Positions 1 to 9,258 of a stretch of 64,000 bases of DNA are shown here, piece after piece. A program made the position numbers and the translations under genes. How positions within the stretch are numbered: position 1 is the first letter of the stretch; the number at the start of each line of letters is the position of its first letter. Source of the stretch: JBBSEX01 sp038239345. GTDB taxonomy: Bacteria > Acidobacteriota > Terriglobia > Bryobacterales > Bryobacteraceae. Below the pieces are notes generated by a model. That model worked only from the letters and a program-made list of their open reading frames with translations. It was not told where the DNA came from and did not search any database. The stretch is from assembly GCA_038239345.1 (NCBI GenBank), contig JBBSEX010000002.1, positions 62,001 through 126,000 of the forward strand. The letters run 5' to 3'.

Positions 1-454
1 AGACGCTCATCCGGTGGATCTCGAAAAATAGAGGCGTTGTCAGCACGGCATGCAACGCGCTAACGGCAGGATTGAATCGTTCCAGATGGCCCACCTGAAG
101 AATCCTTCCATTGCGCGCAGCCGTTCCCACTAACCGGTGCGCCGATTCCAGATTCAAAGCGATAGGCTTCTCGATTAACACATCGATGCCCGCTTCCAGT
201 AAAGTGCAGCCGACCGCGGCGTGAGAGGTAGTGGGTGTCGCCACTACCGCCGCGTCCACCTGGCCCGCGAGTTCTTCGACGCTGCCATAGGCGCGGCAAC
301 CGTATCGCCCGGCAGCTTCGCGAGCTTTTGCCGGATCGGCATCCACGACGGCCACGAGCTTCGCGCCCGCCGCCTCATGAATCACCCGCAGGTGATTTTG
401 GCCGAAGATCCCGGCGCCGACGACGGCTAGACGAGGGAGCCCCTCTCTTGCCAT
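1..454 (-). CDS. Gfo/Idh/MocA family oxidoreductase (5' part, cut by window edge)
   Basis: About 151 N-terminal residues are present; the rest lies off the left edge. The ATG at 454 opens on a Rossmann fold with the dinucleotide motif VVGAGIFGQNH at residues 10-20, then VVDADPAKA (second strand end), VVATPTTSHA, and the family signature EKPIA followed by GHLERFNPA. This identifies an NAD(P)-dependent sugar dehydrogenase of the Gfo/Idh/MocA family. The ERFNPA segment is common in the GnnA/WbpB-like members that oxidise UDP-GlcNAc-type substrates, so a role in envelope sugar synthesis is possible but inferred. The gene is divergent from the kinase at 512, with only about 57 bases between starts. 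Confidence 0.9.
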   Translation of the reverse strand, partial: MAREGLPRLAVVGAGIFGQNHLRVIHEAAGAKLVAVVDADPAKAREAAGRYGCRAYGSVEELAGQVDAAVVATPTTSHAAVGCTLLEAGIDVLIEKPIALNLESAHRLVGTAARNGRILQVGHLERFNPAVSALHAVLTTPLFFEIHRMSV

Positions 455-511
455 CGGTTGTTCATCGTGCGTAGACACACTAGCATGCTATAACAAAGGA
501 ACTCCACACTA

Positions 512-3500
512 GTGAGACCTCTGTGCATTGCTGCCCTGGCTCTGTGCGTAGCGACGGTGTCGTATGCACAACGCTTCAGCTTTAAGTTCTATGGCGAAGA
601 ACAGGGCCTAACCAATTTAGGCGTGCAGACGATCCTCCAGGATCGGCAGGGATTTTTGTGGGTCGGCACACAGAACGGCCTGTTTCGCTACGATGGGCGG
701 CAGTTTCGCTTCTACGGGCAAGGCGACGGATTGCCCGGGACGCGCATTGAGGCTCTCCACGAAGCCCAGGACGGTACGCTTTGGGTGGGCACGGACACTG
801 GCTTGGCAAGGCGCAGCGGCGATCGTTTCCGCACCATAAATTTACGCGTAGCACGTGGCATCGTCGGCCGCTCAGGCATTACCAGCGATAGAAATGGCGT
901 TATTTACCTGGCCACGGAAAACGGTCTGGTGGCCGGTTCCGGTAACGATTTCACAATCGTCGCCGGTGATTCGCGGCAATACGGCGTCAGCGTGTATCGC
1001 GATTCAAAAGGTATTATCTGGGGCGCCGCTGGCATGTCGCTGTATCAGATCGATCGCACCGGAGCCCATCCCGCGCCCGGCGAAGAGTCGCTGCCAAAGG
1101 AAGAATGGTACGGACTGATCGAGGATCAAAAAGGTAATTTCTGGGTCCGCAGTGAAACGTCGCTTTATGTGAAATTCCCCAACGGGAAGAGTTTCTCTTC
1201 TTATTCCCAAGGTCTTCCTCCATCGCTGAATACCCAGCCGACTTTAGCCCTGGATTCCAGCGGCGACCTGCTTGTTCCGACGCAGCAGGGGCTAGGCCGC
1301 CTGACAAGTACCGGATGGGAAATAATCGGACGCTCGCAAGGGATCACGGGCAGTGACGTCGCGGCCGTTTTTCAGGATCATGAAGGCTCCGTCTGGCTCG
1401 GTTTGCTGGGATCGGGCTTGGCTCGCTGGCTGGGCTATCAGGAATGGGAAAGCTGGACCGAAACCGAGGGCCTGGAGCGCGAGTCGGTGTGGTCGATACT
1501 GCAGGAACCGGCGGGACGTATCTGGCTCGGTACGCAATCGGGATTGAGTCATAGCGTGGCCGGCGGACGGCGGATCAATTGGCGCGAGCAGCCCCTCAAA
1601 AATATGGAGAAGGTCCGCGCCATGGCACTCGCGCCGGGGGGGTCCATCTGGATCGGCGGAGAGCCCGGAGGCCTGATAGAAGTTCGCGATGGGGCGGCTC
1701 GGGTGATCGCTCATAGTGGTGCGCCTGGAGCCGATTCGGTATTGAAAATCGCTTTCGATCACGGGGGGCGTGCCTGGATCGCCAGCCGCGGGGGACTGTT
1801 CCGAAGTACGGAGCGCAGCCTGCTTGAATTCCAGATTGAGAAACCGCCCGGCACCACCACCAATGAACTGTTCAGCAGCGTTCTGGTGGACCGCAAGGGT
1901 CGCGTTTGGGCCACCGGATCCAAGGGATTGGTGGTTTACCAGAACGGGGCCTGGACCCGCTATACCACCCGCGATGGCCTGCGCAGCAACGTAATCACCC
2001 ACCTTACCGAAGATCCGCGCGAGGATGCCGTATGGCTAGGTTATCGCGAAGGGTTTGGCATCACCAAGGCCAATATCGCCGACTCCAGATTGGCGGTCCA
2101 TCATATCTCAAGGCAGGATGGTCTGATGTCTGATCGAACCGTTTTCATCGGCTTCGATAGGCGCAATTGGCAGTGGGTTGGAACCGACCACGGCGTGGAT
2201 ATGTTCGACGGTTCCAGCTGGCGGCACTACGGCCGATCGCAAGGTTTGATCTGGGACGACTGCAATCAGAACGGCTTTCTGGCGGATATCGATGGTAGCG
2301 TATGGATCGCCACCAGCCGGGGACTTTCGCGATTTCACCCGGCGCCGGCGCCCGCTCCAATGATCCCCCCGCCCGTGGTTTTCACGTCCGTCGGCATTGG
2401 CGGAAGATCGGTGGACGCGAATTCTACCCTAGTGGCGCCCTTCGATCAGAATTCCTTGCGCGTGAACTTTTCCGCTCTGAGTTTTGTGCAGGAGGCGGCG
2501 GTTCTCTATCGCTACCGCATGGTGCCTATCGATCGCGATTGGGTGGACACCACCAATGGGGAACTCGATTACCCGACGTTGCCGCCGGGCAGCTATACGC
2601 TTGAGGTTCTAGCCCGCAATGGACGCGGCGTGTGGAGCGAACAACCGGCCAAGCTCTCTATCGAGATCAACCCGCCGTGGTGGCAGACCATCTGGTTCCG
2701 TCTGGCTGGAATCGCCGCCATGCTTCTGGCAGCGAAAGCTTTGGCCCACGGCCGGGCGCGCAACACTCGCCTGGAACGGGAACGCCTGGAAGCCGCGGTG
2801 GAAGACCGGACTCGCGAGCTGCAAATGGAAAAAGCGCGAGTGGTGGAAGAAAAGACGCGAGCGGAGCGCGATAAGGCGATCGTCCAACAACAGAAGCGGG
2901 AAATCGAAAATCTTCTGGAAGCGGCAAAGCAGGCCAGCCGGTTGAAAGGCGAGTTCCTGGCAAACGTTAGCCATGAAATCCGGACCCCGATGAACGGCAT
3001 TCTGGGCATGACCGATCTGGTGCTTTCCACCGATCTGACACTAGAGCAGCGGGAGTTCCTGGACACGGCGAAGACCTCGGCTGAATCTTTGCTCGCCCTG
3101 CTGAACGACATCCTGGACTTTTCAAAGATCGAGGCCGATCGCATGGATTTAAATCCTGTGCAATTCGCGCTCGAAGAATGCGTCCGTTCGGCGGAGAAGG
3201 CTCTGGAGTTGCGGGCAACGGAAAAGCACCTCACCCTGCGTTGCCACATCGCACCCGACGTTCCCAACCGGGTGATTGGCGATCCGGTTCGCCTTCGCCA
3301 GGTGCTGGTGAATCTTCTGGCCAATGCCATCAAGTTCACCGATGAGGGACATGTACTGATCAAGGTCCATTGCGAGTCGTTGACAGGAATCGATGCGGTG
3401 GTGCGGATTTCAATCTCCGATACCGGCATCGGGGTGGCGGCGGAAAAGCGGGAGATGATCTTTGAAGCCTTTCGCCAAGCGGATGGATCCACCAGCCGGA

Positions 3501-4063
3501 GGTACGGCGGCACCGGACTTGGCCTGGCGATCTGCGCGAAACTGGTTCCGCTGTTGGGTGGCAAGCTCTGGATGGAGAGCGAAGTGGACGTAGGCAGTAC
3601 GTTCCATTTCACCGCGAAGTTCGGGTTGCCGACCACGCCGGCCGGCGCGCCGACGCCGCATCGGACTCCCGTTGTAGCCGCCAAGGCCGCGCGCAGTTTG
3701 CATGTCTTGCTGGCCGAGGATAATGTCGTCAATCAGCGCCTGGTGTTGCGCCTCCTAGAACGCCGCGGACATACCGTGCAAGTAGCCGGCAATGGGCGTG
3801 AAGCGCTGGCCCTGCTGGACCAGAATTACTTCAACATAATTTTGATGGATGTACAGATGCCCGAGATGGACGGCATCGAAGCGACATCGATCATCCGGCA
3901 ACGGGAGAAGGGTAGCGGTGGCCATACGCCGATTGTGGCAATCACCGCCCATGCCATGAAAGGCGATCGCGAACGTTGCCTGGCGGCGGGCATGGACGCT
4001 TATGTGAACAAGCCGATTGAACCCGTCAGTTTAGTGGAAGTGGTGGAATCTAGCGCCGAGTAA
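512..4063 (+). CDS. Hybrid sensor histidine kinase, two-component propeller / Y_Y_Y / HisKA / HATPase / receiver
   Basis: A 1183-residue membrane sensor. The GTG start is supported by AAAGGA at 495-500 and a following signal peptide (about residues 1-20, ending SYAQ). Residues 20-630 carry repeated propeller motifs of the form GLFRYDG and VWLG. A Y_Y_Y domain follows (about 645-723), then one membrane helix (725-745), a charged coiled coil (750-810), and HisKA with HEIRTPMNG (phospho-acceptor His 821). The HATPase part has the G boxes SDTGIG and GTGLGLAI. A C-terminal receiver has an acidic pair at residues 1069-1070 and phospho-acceptor Asp 1113 in LMDVQMPEMDG. It resembles hybrid two-component systems for glycan sensing but lacks their AraC-type output domain, so signal must pass to a partner protein. 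No response regulator gene is adjacent; ppk1 follows. Confidence 0.93.
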   Translation: MRPLCIAALALCVATVSYAQRFSFKFYGEEQGLTNLGVQTILQDRQGFLWVGTQNGLFRYDGRQFRFYGQGDGLPGTRIEALHEAQDGTLWVGTDTGLARRSGDRFRTINLRVARGIVGRSGITSDRNGVIYLATENGLVAGSGNDFTIVAGDSRQYGVSVYRDSKGIIWGAAGMSLYQIDRTGAHPAPGEESLPKEEWYGLIEDQKGNFWVRSETSLYVKFPNGKSFSSYSQGLPPSLNTQPTLALDSSGDLLVPTQQGLGRLTSTGWEIIGRSQGITGSDVAAVFQDHEGSVWLGLLGSGLARWLGYQEWESWTETEGLERESVWSILQEPAGRIWLGTQSGLSHSVAGGRRINWREQPLKNMEKVRAMALAPGGSIWIGGEPGGLIEVRDGAARVIAHSGAPGADSVLKIAFDHGGRAWIASRGGLFRSTERSLLEFQIEKPPGTTTNELFSSVLVDRKGRVWATGSKGLVVYQNGAWTRYTTRDGLRSNVITHLTEDPREDAVWLGYREGFGITKANIADSRLAVHHISRQDGLMSDRTVFIGFDRRNWQWVGTDHGVDMFDGSSWRHYGRSQGLIWDDCNQNGFLADIDGSVWIATSRGLSRFHPAPAPAPMIPPPVVFTSVGIGGRSVDANSTLVAPFDQNSLRVNFSALSFVQEAAVLYRYRMVPIDRDWVDTTNGELDYPTLPPGSYTLEVLARNGRGVWSEQPAKLSIEINPPWWQTIWFRLAGIAAMLLAAKALAHGRARNTRLERERLEAAVEDRTRELQMEKARVVEEKTRAERDKAIVQQQKREIENLLEAAKQASRLKGEFLANVSHEIRTPMNGILGMTDLVLSTDLTLEQREFLDTAKTSAESLLALLNDILDFSKIEADRMDLNPVQFALEECVRSAEKALELRATEKHLTLRCHIAPDVPNRVIGDPVRLRQVLVNLLANAIKFTDEGHVLIKVHCESLTGIDAVVRISISDTGIGVAAEKREMIFEAFRQADGSTSRRYGGTGLGLAICAKLVPLLGGKLWMESEVDVGSTFHFTAKFGLPTTPAGAPTPHRTPVVAAKAARSLHVLLAEDNVVNQRLVLRLLERRGHTVQVAGNGREALALLDQNYFNIILMDVQMPEMDGIEATSIIRQREKGSGGHTPIVAITAHAMKGDRERCLAAGMDAYVNKPIEPVSLVEVVESSAE

Positions 4064-4135
4064 CTGTTGCAATCCGGCAACGTTTGAACCGCTAGCCCGG
4101 GCTGCGCTTTTCGGGTAGCCTAGAGTTATCGAATC

Positions 4136-6301
4136 ATGGCCAGTCCAACGCGCGCCGTCCGCACCAGGAAACCGAAGCCCGAGGAAATCGAAGCGGCAGC
4201 CGACCTGATTCCCGCACTGGACGATCCGTCGCTCTTCGCCAATCGGGAGCTCAGTCTTATCGAGTTTCAACGCCGTGTGCTGGACGAGGCGCGGGACCCT
4301 AGCAATCCTCTGCTGGAGCGGGTGAAGTTTTTGGCCATCGTCGATTCGAACGTCAGTGAGATGTTCATGGTTCGCGTCGCCGCCCTGAAAAAGCAGGTGG
4401 AGGCGAGCATTGGCGAAGGCTCCGCCGATGGCATGACGCCGCAAGCCCAATTGACGGCCATTCGACCCAGCATCATTCGCCTGGAAGAAGAAATTCACCA
4501 ATGTTTTAGCGATCAACTGCAGCCCGAGCTGGCGGAAGCGGGGATCGACGTCTCCGACTATAACGATCTGAACGACCGCCAACGCAAGCTGATCAACGCC
4601 TACTTCGCCGAAACGATTTTTCCCGTGCTAACGCCGCTGGCCTTCGATCCCGGCCGGCCCTTTCCGCACATCTCGAATCTCAGTTTGAATCTCGCTGTTT
4701 TGATTCGCGATCCGCAAGGTATCGAGCGCTTCGCCCGGGTAAAGGTTCCCGATACTCTGCCCCAACTGGTCCCCATCCATCGCGTGGCGCGGACCCGAAC
4801 GAAGAGTGGCGGCACCCTAAAGCATTACGCTTTCGTTTGGCTGGAGCAAGTGATCAGCGCCAATCTGCAAGCGCTGTTTCCGGGGATGGAAATCCTGGAG
4901 GCCCACCCGTTTCACGTGACGCGCGACGCCGAGATGGCGATCCAGGAATTGGAAGCCGACGATTTGCTGGAGACCATCGAGGAAGGCGTACGGCAGCGGC
5001 GCTTTGGCGAAGTGGTGCGGCTACAAGTGAATTCGGCGATGCCGTCGCACATTCTTGAAATTCTGATGAGCAATTTCGAGATCAAGCGGGCGGAGATTTA
5101 TCGGGTAGTGGGTCCGCTCGACATGAGCCGCCTGATGTCGCTGAATAAGGTGGATCGGCCTGACCTGAAAGATGCACCTTTTCTTCCGCAGATTCCGCCG
5201 TCACTCGATCCTAAGATTGAAGAAGAAGACATGTTCACGGCCATCCGCCGCGAACCCGTACTGCTGCATCATCCCTTCGATTCCTTTCAGCCTGTCGTAG
5301 ATTTTTTGCAGAAGGCGGCTCGCGATCCCGACGTATTGGCAATAAAGATGACGCTCTACCGGGTGGGCCGCAATTCGCCTGTCGTCAGGGCGCTACTGGA
5401 AGCGCAAGAGGAAGGCAAACAGGTAGCCGTATTGGTGGAGCTGAAAGCCCGCTTCGACGAAGAGAGCAACATCGAATGGGCGCGGGCTTTGGAACGCGAA
5501 GGCGTGCATGTCGTCTACGGGTTGCTAGGGCTGAAAATTCATTCCAAGGTGACCCAGGTGGTAAGGCGCGAGGAGAACCACATTCGCCGCTATATTCACC
5601 TTGGAACGGGTAACTACAACGCGGTGACGGCGCATTCATACACCGATTTCGGGCTGCTTATGGCGGACGAGGACATCGGCGGCGACACGACGGATCTGTT
5701 TAATTATCTGACGGGATACTCGGCCAAGACGGGCTATCGGAAGCTGCTGGTAGCGCCGATCAATTTGCGGCAACGGCTTTCGGAATTCATTCTGCGGGAA
5801 ATTGAGCACCAGAAGAACGGAGCGGAAGGCCGCCTTATTTTCAAGATGAACGCCCTGGTGGATAAGGATATAATTCAGCTGCTATACCGGGCGTCGCAAG
5901 CTGGCGTGCGGATCGACTTGCTGGTGCGCGGCATCTGCTGTCTGCGGCCGGGCGTCAAGGGTGTCAGCGAAAACATTCGGGTTACCAGTATCGTCGGCCA
6001 ATTTCTGGAACATAGCCGCATCTATTACTTCGCCAATGGCGGCGAAGAGCAAATTTATCTGGGCAGCGCGGATTTAATGCCGCGCAATCTAGACCGGCGT
6101 GTCGAGGTGCTATTTCCGCTGGAATCGGCCAAGCAACTGCGCTATATCCGCGATGAAGTTCTGGACAAGTATCTTGCGGACAACGTAAAGGCCCGCCGTA
6201 TGAAAGCCGATGGATCCTATGAGCGGGTAAAACGCGGCGCCAAGGAGCCTGAAGTGAACAGCCAGGCATTTTTCCTTGGGCGAGGGCGCCGGACGTCGTA
6301 A
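4136..6301 (+). CDS. ppk1: Polyphosphate kinase 1
   Basis: A 721-residue PPK1, the cytoplasmic or membrane-associated enzyme that reversibly polymerises the gamma phosphate of ATP into polyphosphate. The N-terminal domain has the typical SLFANRELSLIEFQRRVLDEA-type opening. The catalytic core has LKIHSKV with the autophosphorylated His 469, then YIHLGTGNYN, and later the second conserved His 626 in FLEHSRIYYF, matching the His435/His592 pair of the E. coli enzyme. Length is normal. It starts 72 bases after the hybrid kinase and may share its transcript. The ATG at 4136 has no strong ribosome binding site, but the family N-terminus begins close to it. Confidence 0.97.
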   Translation: MASPTRAVRTRKPKPEEIEAAADLIPALDDPSLFANRELSLIEFQRRVLDEARDPSNPLLERVKFLAIVDSNVSEMFMVRVAALKKQVEASIGEGSADGMTPQAQLTAIRPSIIRLEEEIHQCFSDQLQPELAEAGIDVSDYNDLNDRQRKLINAYFAETIFPVLTPLAFDPGRPFPHISNLSLNLAVLIRDPQGIERFARVKVPDTLPQLVPIHRVARTRTKSGGTLKHYAFVWLEQVISANLQALFPGMEILEAHPFHVTRDAEMAIQELEADDLLETIEEGVRQRRFGEVVRLQVNSAMPSHILEILMSNFEIKRAEIYRVVGPLDMSRLMSLNKVDRPDLKDAPFLPQIPPSLDPKIEEEDMFTAIRREPVLLHHPFDSFQPVVDFLQKAARDPDVLAIKMTLYRVGRNSPVVRALLEAQEEGKQVAVLVELKARFDEESNIEWARALEREGVHVVYGLLGLKIHSKVTQVVRREENHIRRYIHLGTGNYNAVTAHSYTDFGLLMADEDIGGDTTDLFNYLTGYSAKTGYRKLLVAPINLRQRLSEFILREIEHQKNGAEGRLIFKMNALVDKDIIQLLYRASQAGVRIDLLVRGICCLRPGVKGVSENIRVTSIVGQFLEHSRIYYFANGGEEQIYLGSADLMPRNLDRRVEVLFPLESAKQLRYIRDEVLDKYLADNVKARRMKADGSYERVKRGAKEPEVNSQAFFLGRGRRTS

Positions 6302-6313
6302 ACTGGAGTAGGC

Positions 6314-6793
6314 ATGCAAAAACACCGGGATTCACGGCGCGGCAACGCGATCATGGAGTTCGCCGTCGGCTCGGTGATGTTTTTCGCGTTCTTCGCCGGA
6401 ACCTTCGAATTCGGCTACGGATTCTACGTTTACAACAATCTTTTGAACGCCGTGAATAGCGGAGCTAAGTATGCCGCTGCTAAGACTTACGACTCCAATA
6501 CGGGCACTCCGTCGGCAGCCTACGAAACGGCTGTGCGGAATATGGTGGTATACGGGGATCCGACCGGGGCAACCAAGAATCCGGTTGCCGTGGATCTGAA
6601 ACCGGAAAACGTAACGGTTCAGGTAGCCTATAGCGACGGGGCGCCGAAAGAAGTTACGGTAGGCATTGAATCCTACTCGCTCAACGCGCTGTTTGCGAAG
6701 TTTGCGATAGCCAAGAAACCGCGAATCACCTATCCATATTTGGGGCCAGCACGCGATCTGTGGCCGGCACGCGGTGAGAATAATGCGAAATAG
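6314..6793 (+). CDS. TadE-like pseudopilin
   Basis: A 159-residue protein with a short basic leader (MQKHRDSRRGNAIMEFAV) followed by a single hydrophobic helix to about residue 40. The Glu after the hydrophobic start and the FEFGYGFYVYNNL segment are typical of TadE-type minor pseudopilins, which are exported and assembled by Tad/Flp pilus machinery. The rest is a small extracytoplasmic domain. GGAG (6304-6307) lies upstream of the ATG. It overlaps the next TadE-like gene, so the two are translated together. No tadA, rcpA or prepilin peptidase gene is visible in this window, so the secretion partner must be elsewhere. Confidence 0.85.
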   Translation: MQKHRDSRRGNAIMEFAVGSVMFFAFFAGTFEFGYGFYVYNNLLNAVNSGAKYAAAKTYDSNTGTPSAAYETAVRNMVVYGDPTGATKNPVAVDLKPENVTVQVAYSDGAPKEVTVGIESYSLNALFAKFAIAKKPRITYPYLGPARDLWPARGENNAK

Positions 6794-7196
6794 AAAACAG
6801 CGCGGCAGTACAGTCATCGAAACGGCTCTGGTGCTTACCACCCTGGCGGTCTTGCTGGTTGGTGCCATGGATGTAGCTCAGTTTCTGTTTGTCCATTCTT
6901 TATTGACCGAGCGCGTTCGAACCGCCGCGCGCTACGGAGCGCTTCATGGCGTCAGCGACACCGACTCCATCCGAAACATGGTGTTGTACGACAGCCCTTC
7001 GGCGCCTGCCAATGGCTCAGCCGGAGCGTTCGGGATGCAAGCCGACAGCGTCGCGATCGACACGCCGGGTAAGGGAACCGAAGACGCGCGGTTGGTGGTG
7101 ACTATCGCCAAGCCTCCCTACAAGCTGAATTTTCCGTTGGCGGCGGGCAGCATCGCGCCGGGCATCATGGTTACGGTACCAATCAGCGCAAACTGA
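6783..7196 (+). CDS. TadE-like pseudopilin, second copy
   Basis: A 137-residue TadE-like protein. I chose the ATG at 6783 (MRNRKQRGSTVIETALV) because it places the basic leader directly before the hydrophobic helix; a GTG at 6774 is also open. The leader, the Glu in VIETALV and the segment TERVRTAARYGALHG match TadE-type pseudopilins. It overlaps the preceding gene by 11 bases and its TGA stop (7194-7196) overlaps the ATG of the next tiny gene, so three genes form a coupled unit. The protein is probably inserted in the inner membrane with its C-terminal domain outside. Confidence 0.82.
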   Translation: MRNRKQRGSTVIETALVLTTLAVLLVGAMDVAQFLFVHSLLTERVRTAARYGALHGVSDTDSIRNMVLYDSPSAPANGSAGAFGMQADSVAIDTPGKGTEDARLVVTIAKPPYKLNFPLAAGSIAPGIMVTVPISAN

Positions 7197-7345
7197 TGAC
7201 TTGCCGCTGTGGCTCGGCGATGCAGGAACTGCGCCATATCGCCCACGGCAATCGCAAATTTCGCTGCCGGCAATGTGGACGGGCGAAGATGCAACGGGCA
7301 AAAATCAAGAAAGATCGCAAGCAACGGCCATCTGAAAATGCATAG
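7196..7345 (+). CDS. 49-residue zinc-ribbon-like microprotein
   Basis: A short open frame starting at an ATG that overlaps the stop of the second TadE-like gene (TGATG at 7194-7198). The product begins MTCRCGSAM and contains a second pair CRQCG around residues 24-28, giving a CxC...CxxC arrangement likely to bind zinc. The C-terminal half is very basic (KMQRAKIKKDRKQR), which suggests nucleic acid binding. It is too short for standard gene calls, and the evidence is the coupled start plus the four cysteines. Function unknown. It ends 18 bases before the 3' end of the opposing tRNA gene. Confidence 0.6.
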   Translation: MTCRCGSAMQELRHIAHGNRKFRCRQCGRAKMQRAKIKKDRKQRPSENA

Positions 7346-7362
7346 GCCTCAAAATGGAAGAG

Positions 7363-7437
<75 letters not shown>

Positions 7438-7484
7438 CAACCGATACCAACTTAGCGTTTTGCGCGGCGTAAGTCCAGTGGCTG

Positions 7485-9239
7485 TTACTCCCACTCGATC
7501 GTGCCGGGGGGCTTGTGGGTTAGGTCATGAAAGACGGCGCACACACCTTGCACCGCTAGCAGTTCGCGGCATAATCGCTTGGCGAGTGCCGGGTCGATCT
7601 TCACCGAGCTTGCGGTCATCCCGTCGACCGAATCCACGGGGCGGAGCACGATGGAATCGGGTCGATCCGTCGTACCAAAGGGAATCAGTACCACCGGAAA
7701 TTGCCAGATCTTCTGCTCGAAGCCAGACTCGATCGACAGACGGCGCACGATCTCATCGGCGATGCGCAATCTCTCTAGCCGCGGGGCGTCCAGCATCGCT
7801 GCGGGAACTCGCATTTCCTGGATCTGCGTGTGGCTCCCAAGTAGCGCGATCACCCGGTTAATTCCGGCCAGGCGATTGATCGTGTCCGTAGCGAAGGTCT
7901 CGCTCTGGGGCACCGCTTCGACGGCTAGTATTGGCCGATAGCTACGGGCATCGCCTTGCACTCCAACCGATCGAACGGGAACCAGCCAACCTTCGTCCAG
8001 GCGTTGCGGGAAAGCTTCCGAATCGGTACATAGGCAGCGAATCGCCAGTCCAGGACCGGGGAATGGATGGCGCTCCAGCAGTGCGTCGGGAAGACCCAAT
8101 TTGCGGCCCACCTCGCGCACCTCATCCTTGTAAAACCCGCTCAAAGGCTCAATGATGCGGTTGGTATCAATCAGCTTTTGAATCCCCGCGACACGGTTAT
8201 GATGGGTCTTGATAACCTCGGCTTTTGCCGTTCCCCCGGACTCGATCGTATCGGGATAAATCGTACCCTGGCCCAATATCCATTGCCCATCCAGGAACTC
8301 GCCACTGCGCAGAATACGTTCCTGCACCGCAACAAACTGCTCACCGATGATGTGCCGTTTCTTTTCCGGATCCGTGGCTCCGCGCAGCGCTTCCAGGAAT
8401 TGGTCCCCGGCATCTTCCACCAGAAAAGTCTTCGCCCCCAAGTCGGCGAAGACCTGCCGCACGAAATCGGTTTCTCCTTGGCGCATCAGGCCTGTATCGA
8501 CGTAGATCCCTTGCACGTTGGCGGCGCCCAGCGCTTGCAGACAAAGTGTATAGGCAACGGTTGAATCCACGCCGCCGCTAGCGAAAAAGAATACCCTGCG
8601 TCCGGCCGCAACCGTACGAATTTCTTCTTCCAGCTTCTCAATTTGATTCGTTGGGCTCCAGTCTTTCACGCAGCCGCAAACATCGAACAAGAAGTTGGAA
8701 AGGATCTCGCGTCCCCGGGTGGTGTGCACCACCTCAGGATGAAACTGCACGGCATAGAGGCGCCGCACAGGATCGGCCATCGAAGCGATAGGGCACGTTT
8801 CGGTCGACCCGAGAATTTCGAAACCGGGCGGCACGGCATCGACAAGGTCTCGATGACTCATCCAGACTTGCTCGCCACTACCGATCCCCTTGAGGATGGT
8901 GTCGGCTTGCGCGATTTGGAGGTGTGCCAGACCATACTCGCCGCGATCTCCATGACGAACGCTTCCGCCAAGTAGATGCGCCATCAATTGCTGGCCGTAG
9001 CAGATGCCGAGAACGGCGGTTTCCGGCTGACTAAGAATACCGGGATCAATCTGGGGACTGCCAGCCTCGTAGACACTGCTGGGTCCACCGGAGATGATCA
9101 GCCCGCGCCGTCCCGCCAGCTCGGATGCCGCGGTATCGCTACTGCGAACCTCGGACGATACCCCAAGTTCGCGCACTTTGCGGGCTATAAGATGACAGTA
9201 CTGTCCTCCCGCGTCGAGAACGGTTATCTGAGGATCCAA
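7485..9239 (-). CDS. guaA: GMP synthase (glutamine-hydrolysing), long form
   Basis: Converts XMP to GMP using glutamine and ATP. The N-terminal class I amidotransferase domain has the nucleophile motif GICYGQQ and the catalytic His in QFHPEV. The ATP pyrophosphatase domain has SGGVDST, and the protein ends in KPPGTIEWE, the family terminus. At 584 residues it is about 60 longer than the usual 525. The extra part follows a first VPVRSVGVQGDARSY segment and contains a second related strand pattern (FPVVLIPFGTTDRPDS), so the dimerisation domain seems partly duplicated, as in the long eukaryotic enzyme. A TTG start at 9239 is used; an in-frame TAA lies two codons upstream. It follows the ctp gene by 19 bases. 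Confidence 0.95.
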   Translation of the reverse strand: MDPQITVLDAGGQYCHLIARKVRELGVSSEVRSSDTAASELAGRRGLIISGGPSSVYEAGSPQIDPGILSQPETAVLGICYGQQLMAHLLGGSVRHGDRGEYGLAHLQIAQADTILKGIGSGEQVWMSHRDLVDAVPPGFEILGSTETCPIASMADPVRRLYAVQFHPEVVHTTRGREILSNFLFDVCGCVKDWSPTNQIEKLEEEIRTVAAGRRVFFFASGGVDSTVAYTLCLQALGAANVQGIYVDTGLMRQGETDFVRQVFADLGAKTFLVEDAGDQFLEALRGATDPEKKRHIIGEQFVAVQERILRSGEFLDGQWILGQGTIYPDTIESGGTAKAEVIKTHHNRVAGIQKLIDTNRIIEPLSGFYKDEVREVGRKLGLPDALLERHPFPGPGLAIRCLCTDSEAFPQRLDEGWLVPVRSVGVQGDARSYRPILAVEAVPQSETFATDTINRLAGINRVIALLGSHTQIQEMRVPAAMLDAPRLERLRIADEIVRRLSIESGFEQKIWQFPVVLIPFGTTDRPDSIVLRPVDSVDGMTASSVKIDPALAKRLCRELLAVQGVCAVFHDLTHKPPGTIEWE

Positions 9240-9258
9240 GGTCGTTTAACAGTGCAAG

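Noticed and set aside
2593..3732. A 379-residue open frame on the minus strand inside the hybrid kinase gene
   Set aside because: It is Ser/Arg-rich, matches no family, and lies fully antisense to well-supported HisKA, HATPase and receiver coding sequence. GC-rich codon bias explains the absence of stops.
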